Shown here: positions 19,174 to 27,235 of the stretch, one piece after another | Layout of the letters: each line of letters opens with the position of its first letter | Position numbering within the stretch: position 1 is the stretch's first letter | Source of the DNA: a bacterium | GTDB taxonomy: Bacteria > T1Sed10-126 | Direction of reading: 5' to 3' | Assembly (NCBI GenBank): GCA_003557545.1 | Contig: PWOD01000003.1 | Location: forward strand, 1-27,750 | DNA length: 27,750 nt | The notes under the pieces: model-generated | Database searches by the model: none | Told to the model about the DNA's origin: nothing | The model's input: only the letters and a program-made list of their open reading frames with translations | Position numbers and translations under genes: made by a program

Positions 19174-19586
19174 TGTTACAACCAAAACGATATAAGTTTA
19201 TGAAACAACACCGGGGTCGAATGAGGGGTGCTGCCCAGCGTGGAAGCCGTCTGGCCTTTGGTGAGTTTGGATTAAAAGCACTCGAACCTGCCTGGATCAC
19301 TTCCCGTCAGATAGAAGCTGCCAGGGTTGTTATTGCCAGACGTTTACAGAAAGAGGGACGGTTCTGGCTGCGTATTTTTCCTGATAAACCGGTAACTAAA
19401 ACTGCCGCTGAAACTCGTATGGGTAAGGGAAAAGGTGCTGTTGAGTATTATGTTGCAGTTGTTAAGCCCGGCCGTATAATCTATGAAGTGTCCGGTATTG
19501 AGGAGCATCTTGCGGCTGACGCTATTCGCCGGGCGGGGCATAAACTGCCGATCAAAACTAAGTTTGTTAAGAGGGAGATTGTTTAA
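19173..19586 (+). CDS. rplP: 50S ribosomal protein L16
   Basis: L16 contacts the A-site and P-site tRNA arms and completes the large subunit late in assembly. The 137 residues match the family: [59 protein letters not shown] and [15 protein letters not shown]. The arginine of AETRMG, hydroxylated in some bacteria, is present. Confidence 0.97.
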   Translation: MLQPKRYKFMKQHRGRMRGAAQRGSRLAFGEFGLKALEPAWITSRQIEAARVVIARRLQKEGRFWLRIFPDKPVTKTAAETRMGKGKGAVEYYVAVVKPGRIIYEVSGIEEHLAADAIRRAGHKLPIKTKFVKREIV

Positions 19587-19588
19587 TC

Positions 19589-19792
19589 GTGGATATCGAG
19601 AAAATACGCCGGATGAATGATGAGGAACTAAGTGCGAAACTTGAGGAGCTGTATGAAGAAAAGGCTAATATTCGCATTCAATCAGCCCTGGCTCCCCTGG
19701 AAAATCCGATGCGAATTCAACATTTAAGAAGGACTGTGGCTAAAATTAAAACTGTTCAGACCGAGCGGGAGGCTGGATCTAATAATGACTGA
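19589..19792 (+). CDS. rpmC: 50S ribosomal protein L29
   Basis: L29 is a small helical-hairpin protein next to L23 at the tunnel exit. The GTG at 19589 gives 67 residues, the usual length, with [20 protein letters not shown] and [17 protein letters not shown]. The central RFQ-like motif of many homologues is replaced by [16 protein letters not shown], which is still in family range. The 3' end overlaps the rpsQ start by 8 nt. Confidence 0.95.
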   Translation: MDIEKIRRMNDEELSAKLEELYEEKANIRIQSALAPLENPMRIQHLRRTVAKIKTVQTEREAGSNND

Positions 19793-20138
19793 AAAAAATC
19801 TTCAAATTGAAAAGAAACCAAAGCTTCGTACAGGGCTGGTCGTTTCAGATAAAATGGATAAAACAATTGTGGTTGAGATTAGTTATGTGCTCAATCATCC
19901 GCTGTACAAAAAACGTCTTCAGCGATCGAAAAAAGTTAAGGCACATGACGAACAGGAACTGGCTACCGCTGGAGATATGGTTTTGATTGAGGAAACTCGC
20001 CCTCTCGCTTCTACTAAGTGCTGGAGGTTGCTGGAAGTTATCGAGGAAAAACCTGAAATGGATGAGGATAAGATTAGCTCCTCTATGGATAGTCCAGAAG
20101 CGTTTGATAGTGAGGTTGAATCTGATGATACAGTCTGA
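19785..20138 (+). CDS. rpsQ: 30S ribosomal protein S17 with acidic C-terminal tail
   Basis: S17 is a primary 16S rRNA-binding protein of the OB-fold family. Residues 10-86 are the core ([53 protein letters not shown]). The protein has 117 residues against about 84 in E. coli. Residues 87-117 are an extra acidic tail with 13 Asp/Glu and 2 Lys. The tail runs into the next gene: the stop at 20136-20138 lies 14 nt inside rplN, and the tail's codons hold the rplN ribosome binding site. The family assignment is secure; the tail's role is unknown. Confidence 0.96.
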   Translation: MTEKNLQIEKKPKLRTGLVVSDKMDKTIVVEISYVLNHPLYKKRLQRSKKVKAHDEQELATAGDMVLIEETRPLASTKCWRLLEVIEEKPEMDEDKISSSMDSPEAFDSEVESDDTV

Positions 20139-20493
20139 AACAAAATTAAAGGTTGCAGATAATTCAGGCGGACGGTTTATTCGCTGTATTAAGGTCCTTG
20201 GTGGTTCGAGGCGTCGTTACGCCTCGGTTGGTGATATAATTACCGCCAGTGTGACTAACTCGATTCCTGCTGCTAAGATTAGTAAGGGTGAGGTGGTCAG
20301 GGCTGTTATAGTTCGGACCAGTAAAGAAAAATCCCGGGCTGATGGAAGCCGGGTAAGGTTTGATGATAATGCTGCAGTTATTATTGATAACAATGATCTT
20401 CCAGTCGGAACACGGGTATTTGGCCCGATCGCCCGTGAACTGCGTGAAAAAGAGTTCATGCGGATAATTTCGCTGGCACCGGAGGTAGTCTGA
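20125..20493 (+). CDS. rplN: 50S ribosomal protein L14
   Basis: L14 lies at the subunit interface and contacts 16S rRNA. The frame is open further upstream inside rpsQ, but the ATG at 20125 opens [16 protein letters not shown], which matches the L14 start, and gives the normal 122 residues. Conserved [30 protein letters not shown] and [15 protein letters not shown] are present. The start lies within the acidic tail of rpsQ, so translation is probably coupled. Confidence 0.97.
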   Translation: MIQSETKLKVADNSGGRFIRCIKVLGGSRRRYASVGDIITASVTNSIPAAKISKGEVVRAVIVRTSKEKSRADGSRVRFDDNAAVIIDNNDLPVGTRVFGPIARELREKEFMRIISLAPEVV

Positions 20494-20494
20494 A

Positions 20495-20824
20495 GTGGCA
20501 AACAAAGTAAAAGGTATTAAGGTAGGCGATGAAGTTGTCGTAATCGCAGGAAAGGACCGGGGCAAAATAGGTGAGGTTATCAAGGTCTTTCCGGACCAGA
20601 ACAGGGTGGTAGTTGAAAATATTAATATCATCACCCGCCATCAGCGACAGACCAAACAGGGTCAGCCCTCCGGGAGAATAGAAAAGGAAGCACCGATCCA
20701 TCTTTCTAACGTGATGGTTGTGGACCCCGAGACCGGCGAACCAACCCGCATCAGTCGTCAATATGATGAAAAAGCAGGACAATGGGTGAGAGTTACCAAA
20801 AAAAGTAACACCAGGTTAGATTAG
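20495..20824 (+). CDS. rplX: 50S ribosomal protein L24
   Basis: L24 is an early assembly initiator protein with a KOW motif. The GTG at 20495 follows GGAGGT (20481-20486) at good spacing and gives 109 residues. The KOW segment (GDEVVVIAGKDRGKIGEVIK) and the following ENINIITRHQRQTKQGQPSG are typical. It starts one base after the rplN stop. Confidence 0.96.
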   Translation: MANKVKGIKVGDEVVVIAGKDRGKIGEVIKVFPDQNRVVVENINIITRHQRQTKQGQPSGRIEKEAPIHLSNVMVVDPETGEPTRISRQYDEKAGQWVRVTKKSNTRLD

Positions 20825-20848
20825 TCAACTGTGAAGGAGATAGTTTAA

Positions 20849-21403
20849 ATGTCTGTAAGAAAAATTAGCGGCACTGATCGAAAAAAACCCGAAGAAATTC
20901 GTGATAATTTAATGGAGCGTCTTGAACTGGAAAATGTTCAGGCTGTGCCACGTTTAGAAAAAATTGTAGTTAATATGGGTATTGGTGATGCTTCGGATAA
21001 TATTAAAAAGATCGACGAGGCACGTGATCTGTTGGCCCGGGTTACAGGTCAGCAGCCGGTGCTTACAAGAGCCCGTAAATCAGTTGCAAATTTCGGGGTT
21101 AGAGCTGGTGACCCCATGGGTTTTAAAGTGACTTTGAGAAAACAAAAGATGCGTGAGTTTTTCAGGAAATTAATCCATATAGTGCTTCCCAGAACCAGAG
21201 ATTTCCGTGGGTTGAGTTCTGGAAGTTTTGATGGTCGGGGTAACTATACGCTCGGTTTGAAAGAGCAGGGAGTTTTTCCCGAGATTACTTATGAGGAAAT
21301 CCATCATACTCTCGGTATGGATATTACGATAGTTATCTCCAGTGATGAGGATGAGCAGGCTAAGGCTCTGCTGGAGGAATACGGATTTCCCTTTAAAACT
21401 TAA
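20849..21403 (+). CDS. rplE: 50S ribosomal protein L5
   Basis: L5 binds 5S rRNA in the central protuberance. The 184 residues match the family: VPRLEKIVVNMGIGDAS, TGQQPVLTRARKSVANFGVR, PRTRDFRGLSSGSFDGRGNY and IHHTLGMDITIV. GGAG lies upstream of the ATG. A 60-nt gap before rpsN is longer than most gaps here but shows no clear structure. Confidence 0.97.
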   Translation: MSVRKISGTDRKKPEEIRDNLMERLELENVQAVPRLEKIVVNMGIGDASDNIKKIDEARDLLARVTGQQPVLTRARKSVANFGVRAGDPMGFKVTLRKQKMREFFRKLIHIVLPRTRDFRGLSSGSFDGRGNYTLGLKEQGVFPEITYEEIHHTLGMDITIVISSDEDEQAKALLEEYGFPFKT

Positions 21404-21463
21404 CGTTCGGTTTAAATTTAGTTGAGAAAGCAATTTTAACTTGTTACTTGATAGGTGATTTTA

Positions 21464-21649
21464 TTGGCACGGAAAGCGCTGATTGAAAAGCATAAGCGTA
21501 AGAAAAAATTTGGAGTTAGAGAATATACACGCTGTAATAGGTGTGGAAGAACCGGTGGATATATTCGGGATTTTGGACTGTGCAGGTTATGTTTTAGAAA
21601 GCTTGCTCATAAAGGTCAGATTCCCGGTGTTAGAAAATCAAGCTGGTAG
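21464..21649 (+). CDS. rpsN: 30S ribosomal protein S14, zinc-binding (type Z)
   Basis: S14 is a 30S head protein. The TTG at 21464 follows AGGTGA (21453-21458) and gives [21 protein letters not shown], 61 residues, exactly the size of the zinc form. An upstream in-frame GTG at 21455 lies inside the ribosome binding site. Cysteines C24, C27, C40 and C43 form the zinc site (CNRC, CRLC). The end [16 protein letters not shown] is canonical. The zinc-free form often found in proteobacteria is longer (about 100 residues). Confidence 0.96.
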   Translation: MARKALIEKHKRKKKFGVREYTRCNRCGRTGGYIRDFGLCRLCFRKLAHKGQIPGVRKSSW

Positions 21650-21692
21650 TTAGGTGTCTTACAGCTAAAACTTATATTTGGAGGAAGTAGCT

Positions 21693-22091
21693 TTGAATGT
21701 CACAGATCCAGTTGGAGATATGTTGTCTCGTATTAATAATATTCTGACTAGAAATAAACAGATGGTAGACGTTCCCGCATCGAACTTAAAGCGGGAAATA
21801 GCCGAGAAACTTCTGGAAGAAGGATTTATAACTGATTGTAAAAATATTAGAAACCCCCGCCAGGGGACTCTTCGTCTTTATCTGAAATACGGCCCCAATG
21901 GAGAGCCTGTAATTCAGGGAATAAAGCGGAAAAGTACCCCGGGCCGGAGGCAGTATGTTAAAGTCGATGAAATACCACAGGTAAAAAGCGGCCTGGGTAT
22001 TGCCCTGATTTCAACTAATCAGGGAGTGCTTACCGGAAAACAAGCCCGGGAAGCAAATCTCGGCGGCGAATTTCTCTGTGAGGTGTGGTGA
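21693..22091 (+). CDS. rpsH: 30S ribosomal protein S8
   Basis: S8 is a central 16S rRNA-binding protein and in E. coli represses the spc operon. The start is most likely the TTG at 21693 (MNVTDPVGDMLSRINN), because GGAGGAAG (21680-21687) lies just before it; a TTG at 21678 would precede that site. The 132 residues match the family. VPASNLKREIAEKLLEEGFI and the C-terminal GIALISTNQGVLTGKQAREANLGGEFLCEVW (read in two blocks around GVLT) are typical. Confidence 0.95.
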   Translation: MNVTDPVGDMLSRINNILTRNKQMVDVPASNLKREIAEKLLEEGFITDCKNIRNPRQGTLRLYLKYGPNGEPVIQGIKRKSTPGRRQYVKVDEIPQVKSGLGIALISTNQGVLTGKQAREANLGGEFLCEVW

Positions 22092-22094
22092 TCG

Positions 22095-22652
22095 ATGTCC
22101 CGACTTGGAAAACGACCGATAGAATTACCGGAGTCAGTTACGGTCAAACAACAAGGTAATACCCTGGTTGTTTCAGGACCTGAGGGTGAGCTTTCCCAAA
22201 AACTCCTGCCTGGTATTTCGGTTGAAATTGAACCGAATTCAGTCTTGATCAAACGGAAAAGTAACTCTAAACGACAGAGAAGTTATCATGGTCTTATCTG
22301 GTCTTTGATGCAGAATATGGTTGAGGGTGTAACCAATAAATTCACTAAAACACTGGTATTGAAGGGGATTGGATACCGCGCCCGGTTACAGGGTCAGGAG
22401 TTAATTATTGAGCTTGGTTATTCAAATCCCTGTGAGATGAAGATCCCGGAGGGAATAACGGTTGATGTTCCCAACAGGACAACTATCAATGTGACCGGTA
22501 TTGATAAGGAACGGGTAGGTCAGTTTGCTGCTAAATTACGTCATTTGCGCAGCCCTGACCCCTATAACCAAAAAGGTATTAAATATGAAGGAGAATATAT
22601 TCGTCAAAAGGTCGGGAAGACTGTTGGCGGAGAAGGAAGCCTGGGTGACTAA
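22095..22652 (+). CDS. rplF: 50S ribosomal protein L6
   Basis: L6 lies near the GTPase-associated centre and the sarcin-ricin loop. The 185 residues hold the two repeated alpha/beta domains: MSRLGKRPIELPESV, NMVEGVTNKFTKTLVLKGIG, then the C-terminal KGIKYEGEYIRQKVGKT. The length is slightly above the usual 175-180. The ATG lies 3 nt after the rpsH stop. Confidence 0.96.
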   Translation: MSRLGKRPIELPESVTVKQQGNTLVVSGPEGELSQKLLPGISVEIEPNSVLIKRKSNSKRQRSYHGLIWSLMQNMVEGVTNKFTKTLVLKGIGYRARLQGQELIIELGYSNPCEMKIPEGITVDVPNRTTINVTGIDKERVGQFAAKLRHLRSPDPYNQKGIKYEGEYIRQKVGKTVGGEGSLGD

Positions 22653-22654
22653 AA

Positions 22655-23020
22655 TTGACTGTTAAAGTTAATCGTAAAGAGCGTAGAAAGAAGAAACATC
22701 GCCGTGTTAGAAAAAAGGTTTTCGGTCGACCGGATCGGCCTCGTTTGTTTGTTAACAAGACTCGTCGACATATTTATCTACAACTGATCGATGATTTTAC
22801 CAGCAGGGTGCTGACTGGTGTTTCCAGCTTGACCCCTGAAATCAGGGAAGAATACGCGAGAGGTAACTGTGATGCGGCCCGTGCCGTAGGTAAATTGCTG
22901 GCTGAGCGGGCAGCTGAGGTTGGAATAAAAGAGGTTGTTTTTGATCGTGGTGGTTTTAAATATCACGGTCGAATAGCAGCAGTTGCCGAAGGTGCGAGAG
23001 AAGCTGGTCTTAACTTCTAA
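22655..23020 (+). CDS. rplR: 50S ribosomal protein L18
   Basis: L18 binds 5S rRNA together with L5. The TTG at 22655 gives 121 residues, the usual length. A basic N-terminus (KVNRKERRKKKHRRVRKKV) precedes GRPDRPRLFVNKTRRHIYLQ and ends with FDRGGFKYHGRIAAVAEGAREAGLNF (read in two blocks). GGGTGA (22643-22648) may be the ribosome binding site. A 69-nt gap follows. Confidence 0.95.
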   Translation: MTVKVNRKERRKKKHRRVRKKVFGRPDRPRLFVNKTRRHIYLQLIDDFTSRVLTGVSSLTPEIREEYARGNCDAARAVGKLLAERAAEVGIKEVVFDRGGFKYHGRIAAVAEGAREAGLNF

Positions 23021-23046
23021 TTATGCGGTTGGTGTGAAAATTTGAA

Positions 23047-23072
23047 TCCGCCATTCGGTGGAAATATTTTTT
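23047..23072 (+). terminator. Short hairpin with U run between rplR and rpsE (possible attenuator)
   Basis: TCCGCC (23047-23052) pairs with GGTGGA (23057-23062), one pair being G-U, around the loop ATTC. Five bases later a run of six T (23067-23072) appears. The stem is short, so it would at most attenuate transcription within the operon. The rpsE ribosome binding site follows at about 23077-23083. Confidence 0.3.
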
Positions 23073-23089
23073 AAGGGTAGGAGATAGTT

Positions 23090-23746
23090 GTGGCTAAAAA
23101 AAATCAACTTGATGATAAAGTTATCTATATTAACCGGGTCTCGAAAGCGGTGGCAGGTGGTTCTACCTTCTCTTTCAGTACCATGGTCGCAGTTGGCGAC
23201 AATGATGGTTCTGTTGGAATCGGCATCGGACAGGCCGATGAGGTTGTCCCTTCCATTCAGAAGGGTAAGGCCGCCGCAGAAAAAAACATGATTAAGGTTC
23301 CACGGCTGAACACCACAATTCCTCATGAGATTGAGGCCAAACATGATGGAGCTCGTGTCTTTCTTAAACCGGCCCATCCTGGAACTGGAGTTATCGCCGG
23401 TGGTGCTGTTAGAGCAGTGGTTGAGCTGGCCGGTATTAATGACATTCTGAGTAAATCCCTGGGCTCCGATAATTCACTTAATATTGCCCGAGCCACCATT
23501 AAGGCTCTGCAAAATTTACGTGACCCCCATCTGGTAGCTAATTTACGGGGTAAAACACTTGATGAAATTTTGAGTGATAATCCTTACGGAGGTCCCGATA
23601 AGGCTCCGGAGGAAGAGAGTGAGCAGGAACCAGCAGATCCCGCCGATGAAGATGCTCCGGTTGAATCAACCGGGGATGAGGAGTCGGAAGATGCGGCGGA
23701 GCAGATTGATGATGAAGAAGAGGTGAGTCCAGTTGAAACTACATGA
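23090..23746 (+). CDS. rpsE: 30S ribosomal protein S5 with acidic C-terminal tail
   Basis: S5 lies at the mRNA entry channel and affects accuracy. The GTG at 23090 follows GGTAGGAGA and opens MAKKNQLDDKVIYINRVSKA. Residues 1-165 are the normal S5: VAGGSTFSFSTMVAVGD, KVPRLNTTIPHE, ARVFLKPAHPGTGVIAGGAVR and LAKSLGS-like LSKSLGSDNS. Residues 167-218 are an extra tail with 23 Asp/Glu among 52 residues and a single Lys. rpmD (L30) normally follows rpsE; here the tail occupies that interval and its end overlaps the rplO start by 14 nt. The tail is too acidic to be degenerate L30 in the same frame. Confidence 0.96.
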   Translation: MAKKNQLDDKVIYINRVSKAVAGGSTFSFSTMVAVGDNDGSVGIGIGQADEVVPSIQKGKAAAEKNMIKVPRLNTTIPHEIEAKHDGARVFLKPAHPGTGVIAGGAVRAVVELAGINDILSKSLGSDNSLNIARATIKALQNLRDPHLVANLRGKTLDEILSDNPYGGPDKAPEEESEQEPADPADEDAPVESTGDEESEDAAEQIDDEEEVSPVETT

Positions 23747-24191
23747 TTTGTCACCCGACCCCGGAAGTCGAAAGAAGAAAATAAGACGTGGACGTGGTCG
23801 TGCGGCACGGCGTGGTGAAAAGTCCGGTCGAGGAACAAAAGGACAGAAAAAACGTTCTAGCGTTCCCGGTTATTATGAAGGTGGTCAAACACCTCTCTAT
23901 CGACGTCTGCCCAAACGCGGGTTTCGACCGCCCAATCAACAAAAAAACATTCAGGTGGTAAACATCTCTCAGCTTAACCGGTTTGATTCGGGGGAGCTGG
24001 TTGACCCTGAAAAGCTGCTTGCAGCCGGTCTTGTGAAAAAACCGTTTCCCATAAAACTTCTTGGAGACGGTCAGATGGAGCAGGCCCTGACGATCCAGGT
24101 TCATGCTGCTTCTAAATCGGCCGCAGAAAAAATTTCCCAGGCCGGTGGAAAGTTGGAACTACTCAGATCACCCAAAGATGGGGTAAACTAA
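23733..24191 (+). CDS. rplO: 50S ribosomal protein L15
   Basis: L15 is a late assembly protein linking several 23S rRNA domains. The TTG at 23733 opens MKLHDLSPDPGSRKKKIRRG, the classic L15 start, giving 152 residues. KSGRGTKGQKKRSSVPGYYE and GGQTPLYRRLPKRGF are typical. The start and its ribosome binding site (GAGGTG, 23720-23725) lie inside the end of rpsE, so translation is probably coupled. secY follows after 1 nt. Confidence 0.96.
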   Translation: MKLHDLSPDPGSRKKKIRRGRGRAARRGEKSGRGTKGQKKRSSVPGYYEGGQTPLYRRLPKRGFRPPNQQKNIQVVNISQLNRFDSGELVDPEKLLAAGLVKKPFPIKLLGDGQMEQALTIQVHAASKSAAEKISQAGGKLELLRSPKDGVN

Positions 24192-24192
24192 A

Positions 24193-25494
24193 GTGCTTAA
24201 AGCATTTATTAACATCTTTAAGATAGAGGATCTACGGAATAAGCTGTTCTTTACTCTGGGATTGATTGCTGTCTATCGTATTGGAGCACAGATTGTTATT
24301 CCGGGCGTTGATCCAACGCTGGTTCGCCAGTTAGGTGAACAGACTGGCTGGCTTGAGCTGGCCGATATGTTCTCCGGCGGGGCTTTTTCCCAGTTTGCCA
24401 TACTTGCGCTCGGGATAATGCCCTATATTAGTGCTTCGATTATAATGCAGCTGCTTACCGCAGTAATTCCCTTACTTGAAGAGTTGAAAAAACAGGGCAA
24501 AGAGGGTCGTGACAAGATTAATCAGTATACTCGTTATCTAACTGTTTTTATTAGTCTGATCCAGGGACTGGGTATGACGATACGTGCTGAACATGTGGGT
24601 GTAGCACCCTCCACCTGGACTTTTCGTTTAACTGCTGTGATTACTCTGACAGCGGGTGCTGTCTTTTTGATGTGGCTGGGTGAACAGATAAGTGAATACG
24701 GGATAGGTAATGGTATTAGTTTGATAATCTACGTAAGTATCGTTTCGAGTCTGCCCCAGTTTGTGATGGGAGTTTTTAGAACCTGGCTTGTTGGCGCTTT
24801 TAACCCCCTGACAATTGGATCACTGTTTGCTTTGTTATTGGGATTGTTTATTATTTCGGTCTGGATAGAAACCGCCGATCGGAAGATTCCCGTTCGCTAT
24901 TCCCGGCAGGTCCGGGGCCGGAAGGTTTATGGTGGCCAGCAAACTGAGCTACCATTGAAGGTTGATTATAGTGGGGTTATTGCAGTGATCTTTGCTTCCA
25001 GTGTGATGATGTTTCCCGCTTTGATAATGGGTTTTGTTGGGGTTGGTGAGGAGGCCGGCGGTTGGGTTGGGCGGATTATAAGGCTGTTTGGTCAGGGGAC
25101 TGCTCTCTGGGCGGTAATTTTTGCGGCGCTGATTATCTTTTTCTGTTATTTTTATACTGCTATTAGTTTTAATCCCAGCGATGTCGCGGATAATCTCAAG
25201 CAGAGCGGAGGATTTGTTCCTGGCCGACGACCCGGACCCAGTACCGCCGATTATATCGATCGAATCCTTACGCGGATAACATTGGTTGGTGCGGTTGTTG
25301 TTTCATTTATCGCTATTTTACCGATATTTATGTCTGATTGGTATGCGGTCGAACTTTATTTTGGTGGGACATCATTGCTGATCATGGTTGGTGTGGGGTT
25401 GGATTTTGTTCATCAGCTGGAAAGCCAGCTGTTGATGCGCCATTACGAGGGATTTATGGAGTCGGGTAAAGTTAAAGGTCGGGGGTTTGGTTAA
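24193..25494 (+). CDS. secY: Protein translocase subunit SecY
   Basis: SecY is the channel subunit of the SecYEG translocon in the inner membrane. The GTG at 24193 gives 433 residues, the usual length, with about ten hydrophobic segments. Conserved parts include FRIGAQIVIPGVD-like YRIGAQIVIPGVDP near the N-terminus, GIMPYISASIIMQLL, GEQISEYGIGNGISLIIY and the cytoplasmic loop VQVRGRKVYGG-like RQVRGRKVYGGQQTELPLKV. NPSDVADNLKQSGGFVPGRRPG in the last cytoplasmic loop region is diagnostic (read in two blocks around QSGG). adk follows after 22 nt. Confidence 0.97.
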   Translation: MLKAFINIFKIEDLRNKLFFTLGLIAVYRIGAQIVIPGVDPTLVRQLGEQTGWLELADMFSGGAFSQFAILALGIMPYISASIIMQLLTAVIPLLEELKKQGKEGRDKINQYTRYLTVFISLIQGLGMTIRAEHVGVAPSTWTFRLTAVITLTAGAVFLMWLGEQISEYGIGNGISLIIYVSIVSSLPQFVMGVFRTWLVGAFNPLTIGSLFALLLGLFIISVWIETADRKIPVRYSRQVRGRKVYGGQQTELPLKVDYSGVIAVIFASSVMMFPALIMGFVGVGEEAGGWVGRIIRLFGQGTALWAVIFAALIIFFCYFYTAISFNPSDVADNLKQSGGFVPGRRPGPSTADYIDRILTRITLVGAVVVSFIAILPIFMSDWYAVELYFGGTSLLIMVGVGLDFVHQLESQLLMRHYEGFMESGKVKGRGFG

Positions 25495-25516
25495 CCATGA
25501 CCGGGGAATTAAAATT

Positions 25517-26167
25517 ATGCGTTTAATTATTCTGGCACCACCGGGTGGAGGAAAAGGAACCCAGGCCAGCCGGCTGAGTGATCAATATAATATTCCTCAG
25601 GTTGAAACCGGCAAAATTCTCCGGCAGGCCGTCCAGGAGGGCAGCCAGCTGGGCAAGGACGCCAAAAGTTATATGAGTTCTGGAAATCTCGTTCCCGATG
25701 AGATTATGATCGAGATTATCCGGAATCGTTTTGCAGAAGCCGATTGTCAGGCCGGATTTATTCTTGATGGTTTCCCGCGAACTTTGCAGCAGGCCCGGGC
25801 TCTGGATAAGTTGTTAGATGAACAGGAGGTTGAACTGGACGCGGTTATTTACCTGAATGTTCCGGTGGCCGTTATTCAGGAAAGACTTAGTCGTCGCCGG
25901 GTCTGTTCCGATTGTGGAGCCACCTATCACCTGGATACTAAACCTCCTGGTCAAACCGGTATTTGTGATAGTTGCCAGGGAGAGTTAATTCAACGGAGCG
26001 ATGATCGTGAAGAGGCGATTGAACAGCGTTTGAAACAGTATAGTTCGAAAACTGAACCGCTGCTGGAATTTTATCAGGATAAAGGTGTCTTATTGGAAAT
26101 CGATGGAGCTCAATCGATTAGCCGGGTGGAATCGGCGATTGATACTGCTCTGACAGAGTCTCAATAA
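25517..26167 (+). CDS. adk: Adenylate kinase, zinc-type LID, with altered active-site residues
   Basis: Adenylate kinase interconverts AMP and ATP with two ADP in the cytoplasm. The ATG at 25517 gives MRLIILAPPGGGKGTQASRL, 216 residues, the long form. LDGFPRT (83-89) and the arginines of RSDDREEAIEQRL fit the AMP site and LID closure. The LID carries CSDC and CDSC (C130, C133, C150, C153), the zinc-binding type. Two positions differ from almost all known forms: the first P-loop glycine is alanine (A7), and TGD is TGK (K33). The core lysine K13 is kept. The enzyme is probably active but kinetically altered. The adk-map-infA order after secY is common in many bacteria. Confidence 0.93.
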   Translation: MRLIILAPPGGGKGTQASRLSDQYNIPQVETGKILRQAVQEGSQLGKDAKSYMSSGNLVPDEIMIEIIRNRFAEADCQAGFILDGFPRTLQQARALDKLLDEQEVELDAVIYLNVPVAVIQERLSRRRVCSDCGATYHLDTKPPGQTGICDSCQGELIQRSDDREEAIEQRLKQYSSKTEPLLEFYQDKGVLLEIDGAQSISRVESAIDTALTESQ

Positions 26168-26197
26168 AATTATGACGGTTATGGCGTCGCCCTGATC

Positions 26198-26962
26198 ATG
26201 AAAGAACATACAGAAGTAACATTTGAGGGTATGATGAAGGCGAATCAGATTGTCGCCAGAGTTCTGGAAATGCTCGCCGATATGGTTGGTCCCGGTGTGG
26301 ATACTAAAACGCTGGATAAGCGAGCGGAACAGTTTATAAGAGATAATGACGCCAAACCGGCGTTTAAAGGGTATCGAGGTTATCCAGCCACTATTACTAC
26401 CTCGATCAATCATCAGATTGTGCATGGAATTCCCTCTAAAAAGCAGGTTATAAAGCCGGGGGATATAGTTTCCATAGATGTGGGCTGTAACCATTCAGGT
26501 TGTTATGGCGATTCGGCCCTGACTGTTCCAGTCGAACCTATTACTGCCTCATCCAGGAAACTGATTGATATTACAAGAAAAGCCCTTTACGAAGGGATTA
26601 AAAAGGTTCAAGTAGGAGAAAAACTGGGAGCAGTTGGAGCAGCAATCGAACAGTTTGTTTTGCCCCATGGGTTTTCAGTTGTCCGAGAATGGGCAGGCCA
26701 TTTCATCGGACATAAGATGCATCTGAATCCACAGATCCCGAATTTTGGTCCGGCTGACTGGGGACCGATACTTGAGCCCGGTATGTATCTGGCCATTGAA
26801 CCGATGGTCAATATGGGTGAGTATCAATCGGAAATACTTTCTGATGGTTGGACTGTAGTGACAAAAGATAATAGTTTGAGTGCACATTTTGAACATTCAG
26901 TTGCGGTTACTGAGGATGGACCTAAAATTCTTAGTAAACGTAAAAACGAGGTGTTAATTTAG
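26198..26962 (+). CDS. map: Methionine aminopeptidase, type I
   Basis: This enzyme removes the initiator methionine from new proteins. It has 254 residues. The five metal ligands are all present: D94 (SIDVG), D105 (YGDSA), H168 (AGH), E201 (AIEPMV) and E232 (HFEHS), as are H76 (VHGIP) and H175. The segment after H168 reads GHFIGHKMH instead of the usual GHGIGR, so F169 replaces a glycine next to a metal ligand. The ATG at 26198 has no clear Shine-Dalgarno, so initiation may be weak or the start may lie elsewhere nearby. Confidence 0.95.
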   Translation: MKEHTEVTFEGMMKANQIVARVLEMLADMVGPGVDTKTLDKRAEQFIRDNDAKPAFKGYRGYPATITTSINHQIVHGIPSKKQVIKPGDIVSIDVGCNHSGCYGDSALTVPVEPITASSRKLIDITRKALYEGIKKVQVGEKLGAVGAAIEQFVLPHGFSVVREWAGHFIGHKMHLNPQIPNFGPADWGPILEPGMYLAIEPMVNMGEYQSEILSDGWTVVTKDNSLSAHFEHSVAVTEDGPKILSKRKNEVLI

Positions 26963-27181
26963 ATGGCTGGAGAAGATGCAATAGAAGTAGAAGGTGAAGT
27001 GATCAAGACTTTGCCAAATGCTAAGTTCCGGGTTGTTTTAGATAATGATCATGAGGTGCTTGCTCATATATCCGGTAAGATGCGGATGCATTATATAGAA
27101 ATTTTACCGGGTGATAAGGTTAAAGTTGAGCTTTCTCCCTATGATCTGACCCGTGGAAGAATTACTTATCGCTATAAATAA
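26963..27181 (+). CDS. infA: Translation initiation factor IF-1
   Basis: IF-1 blocks the A site during initiation and helps IF-2 and IF-3. The 72 residues match the family: [39 protein letters not shown] and [17 protein letters not shown]. The ATG follows the map stop directly, with GAGGTG inside the end of map as ribosome binding site. A 99-nt gap with a predicted promoter follows. Confidence 0.97.
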   Translation: MAGEDAIEVEGEVIKTLPNAKFRVVLDNDHEVLAHISGKMRMHYIEILPGDKVKVELSPYDLTRGRITYRYK

Positions 27182-27206
27182 ATTATTTGCTATTTGTCTA
27201 TTGGCC

Positions 27207-27235
27207 TTGAAAATAAGATTCTCTTTTGATATGCT
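27207..27235 (+). promoter_or_regulatory. Predicted promoter for rpmJ-rpsM (alpha operon)
   Basis: TTGAAA (27207-27212) is followed after exactly 17 bp by TATGCT (27230-27235), preceded by TG at 27227-27228, an extended -10. Transcription would start near 27242, about 40 nt before the rpmJ GTG. This is the best promoter match in the window and suggests that rpmJ-rpsM and later genes are also transcribed apart from infA. Confidence 0.6.

Noticed and set aside
23588-23746. The S5 tail as a frameshifted or degenerate L30
   Set aside because: No L30-like motif was recognised in the tail frame, and the composition is strongly acidic, unlike basic L30; other frames were only inspected by eye.
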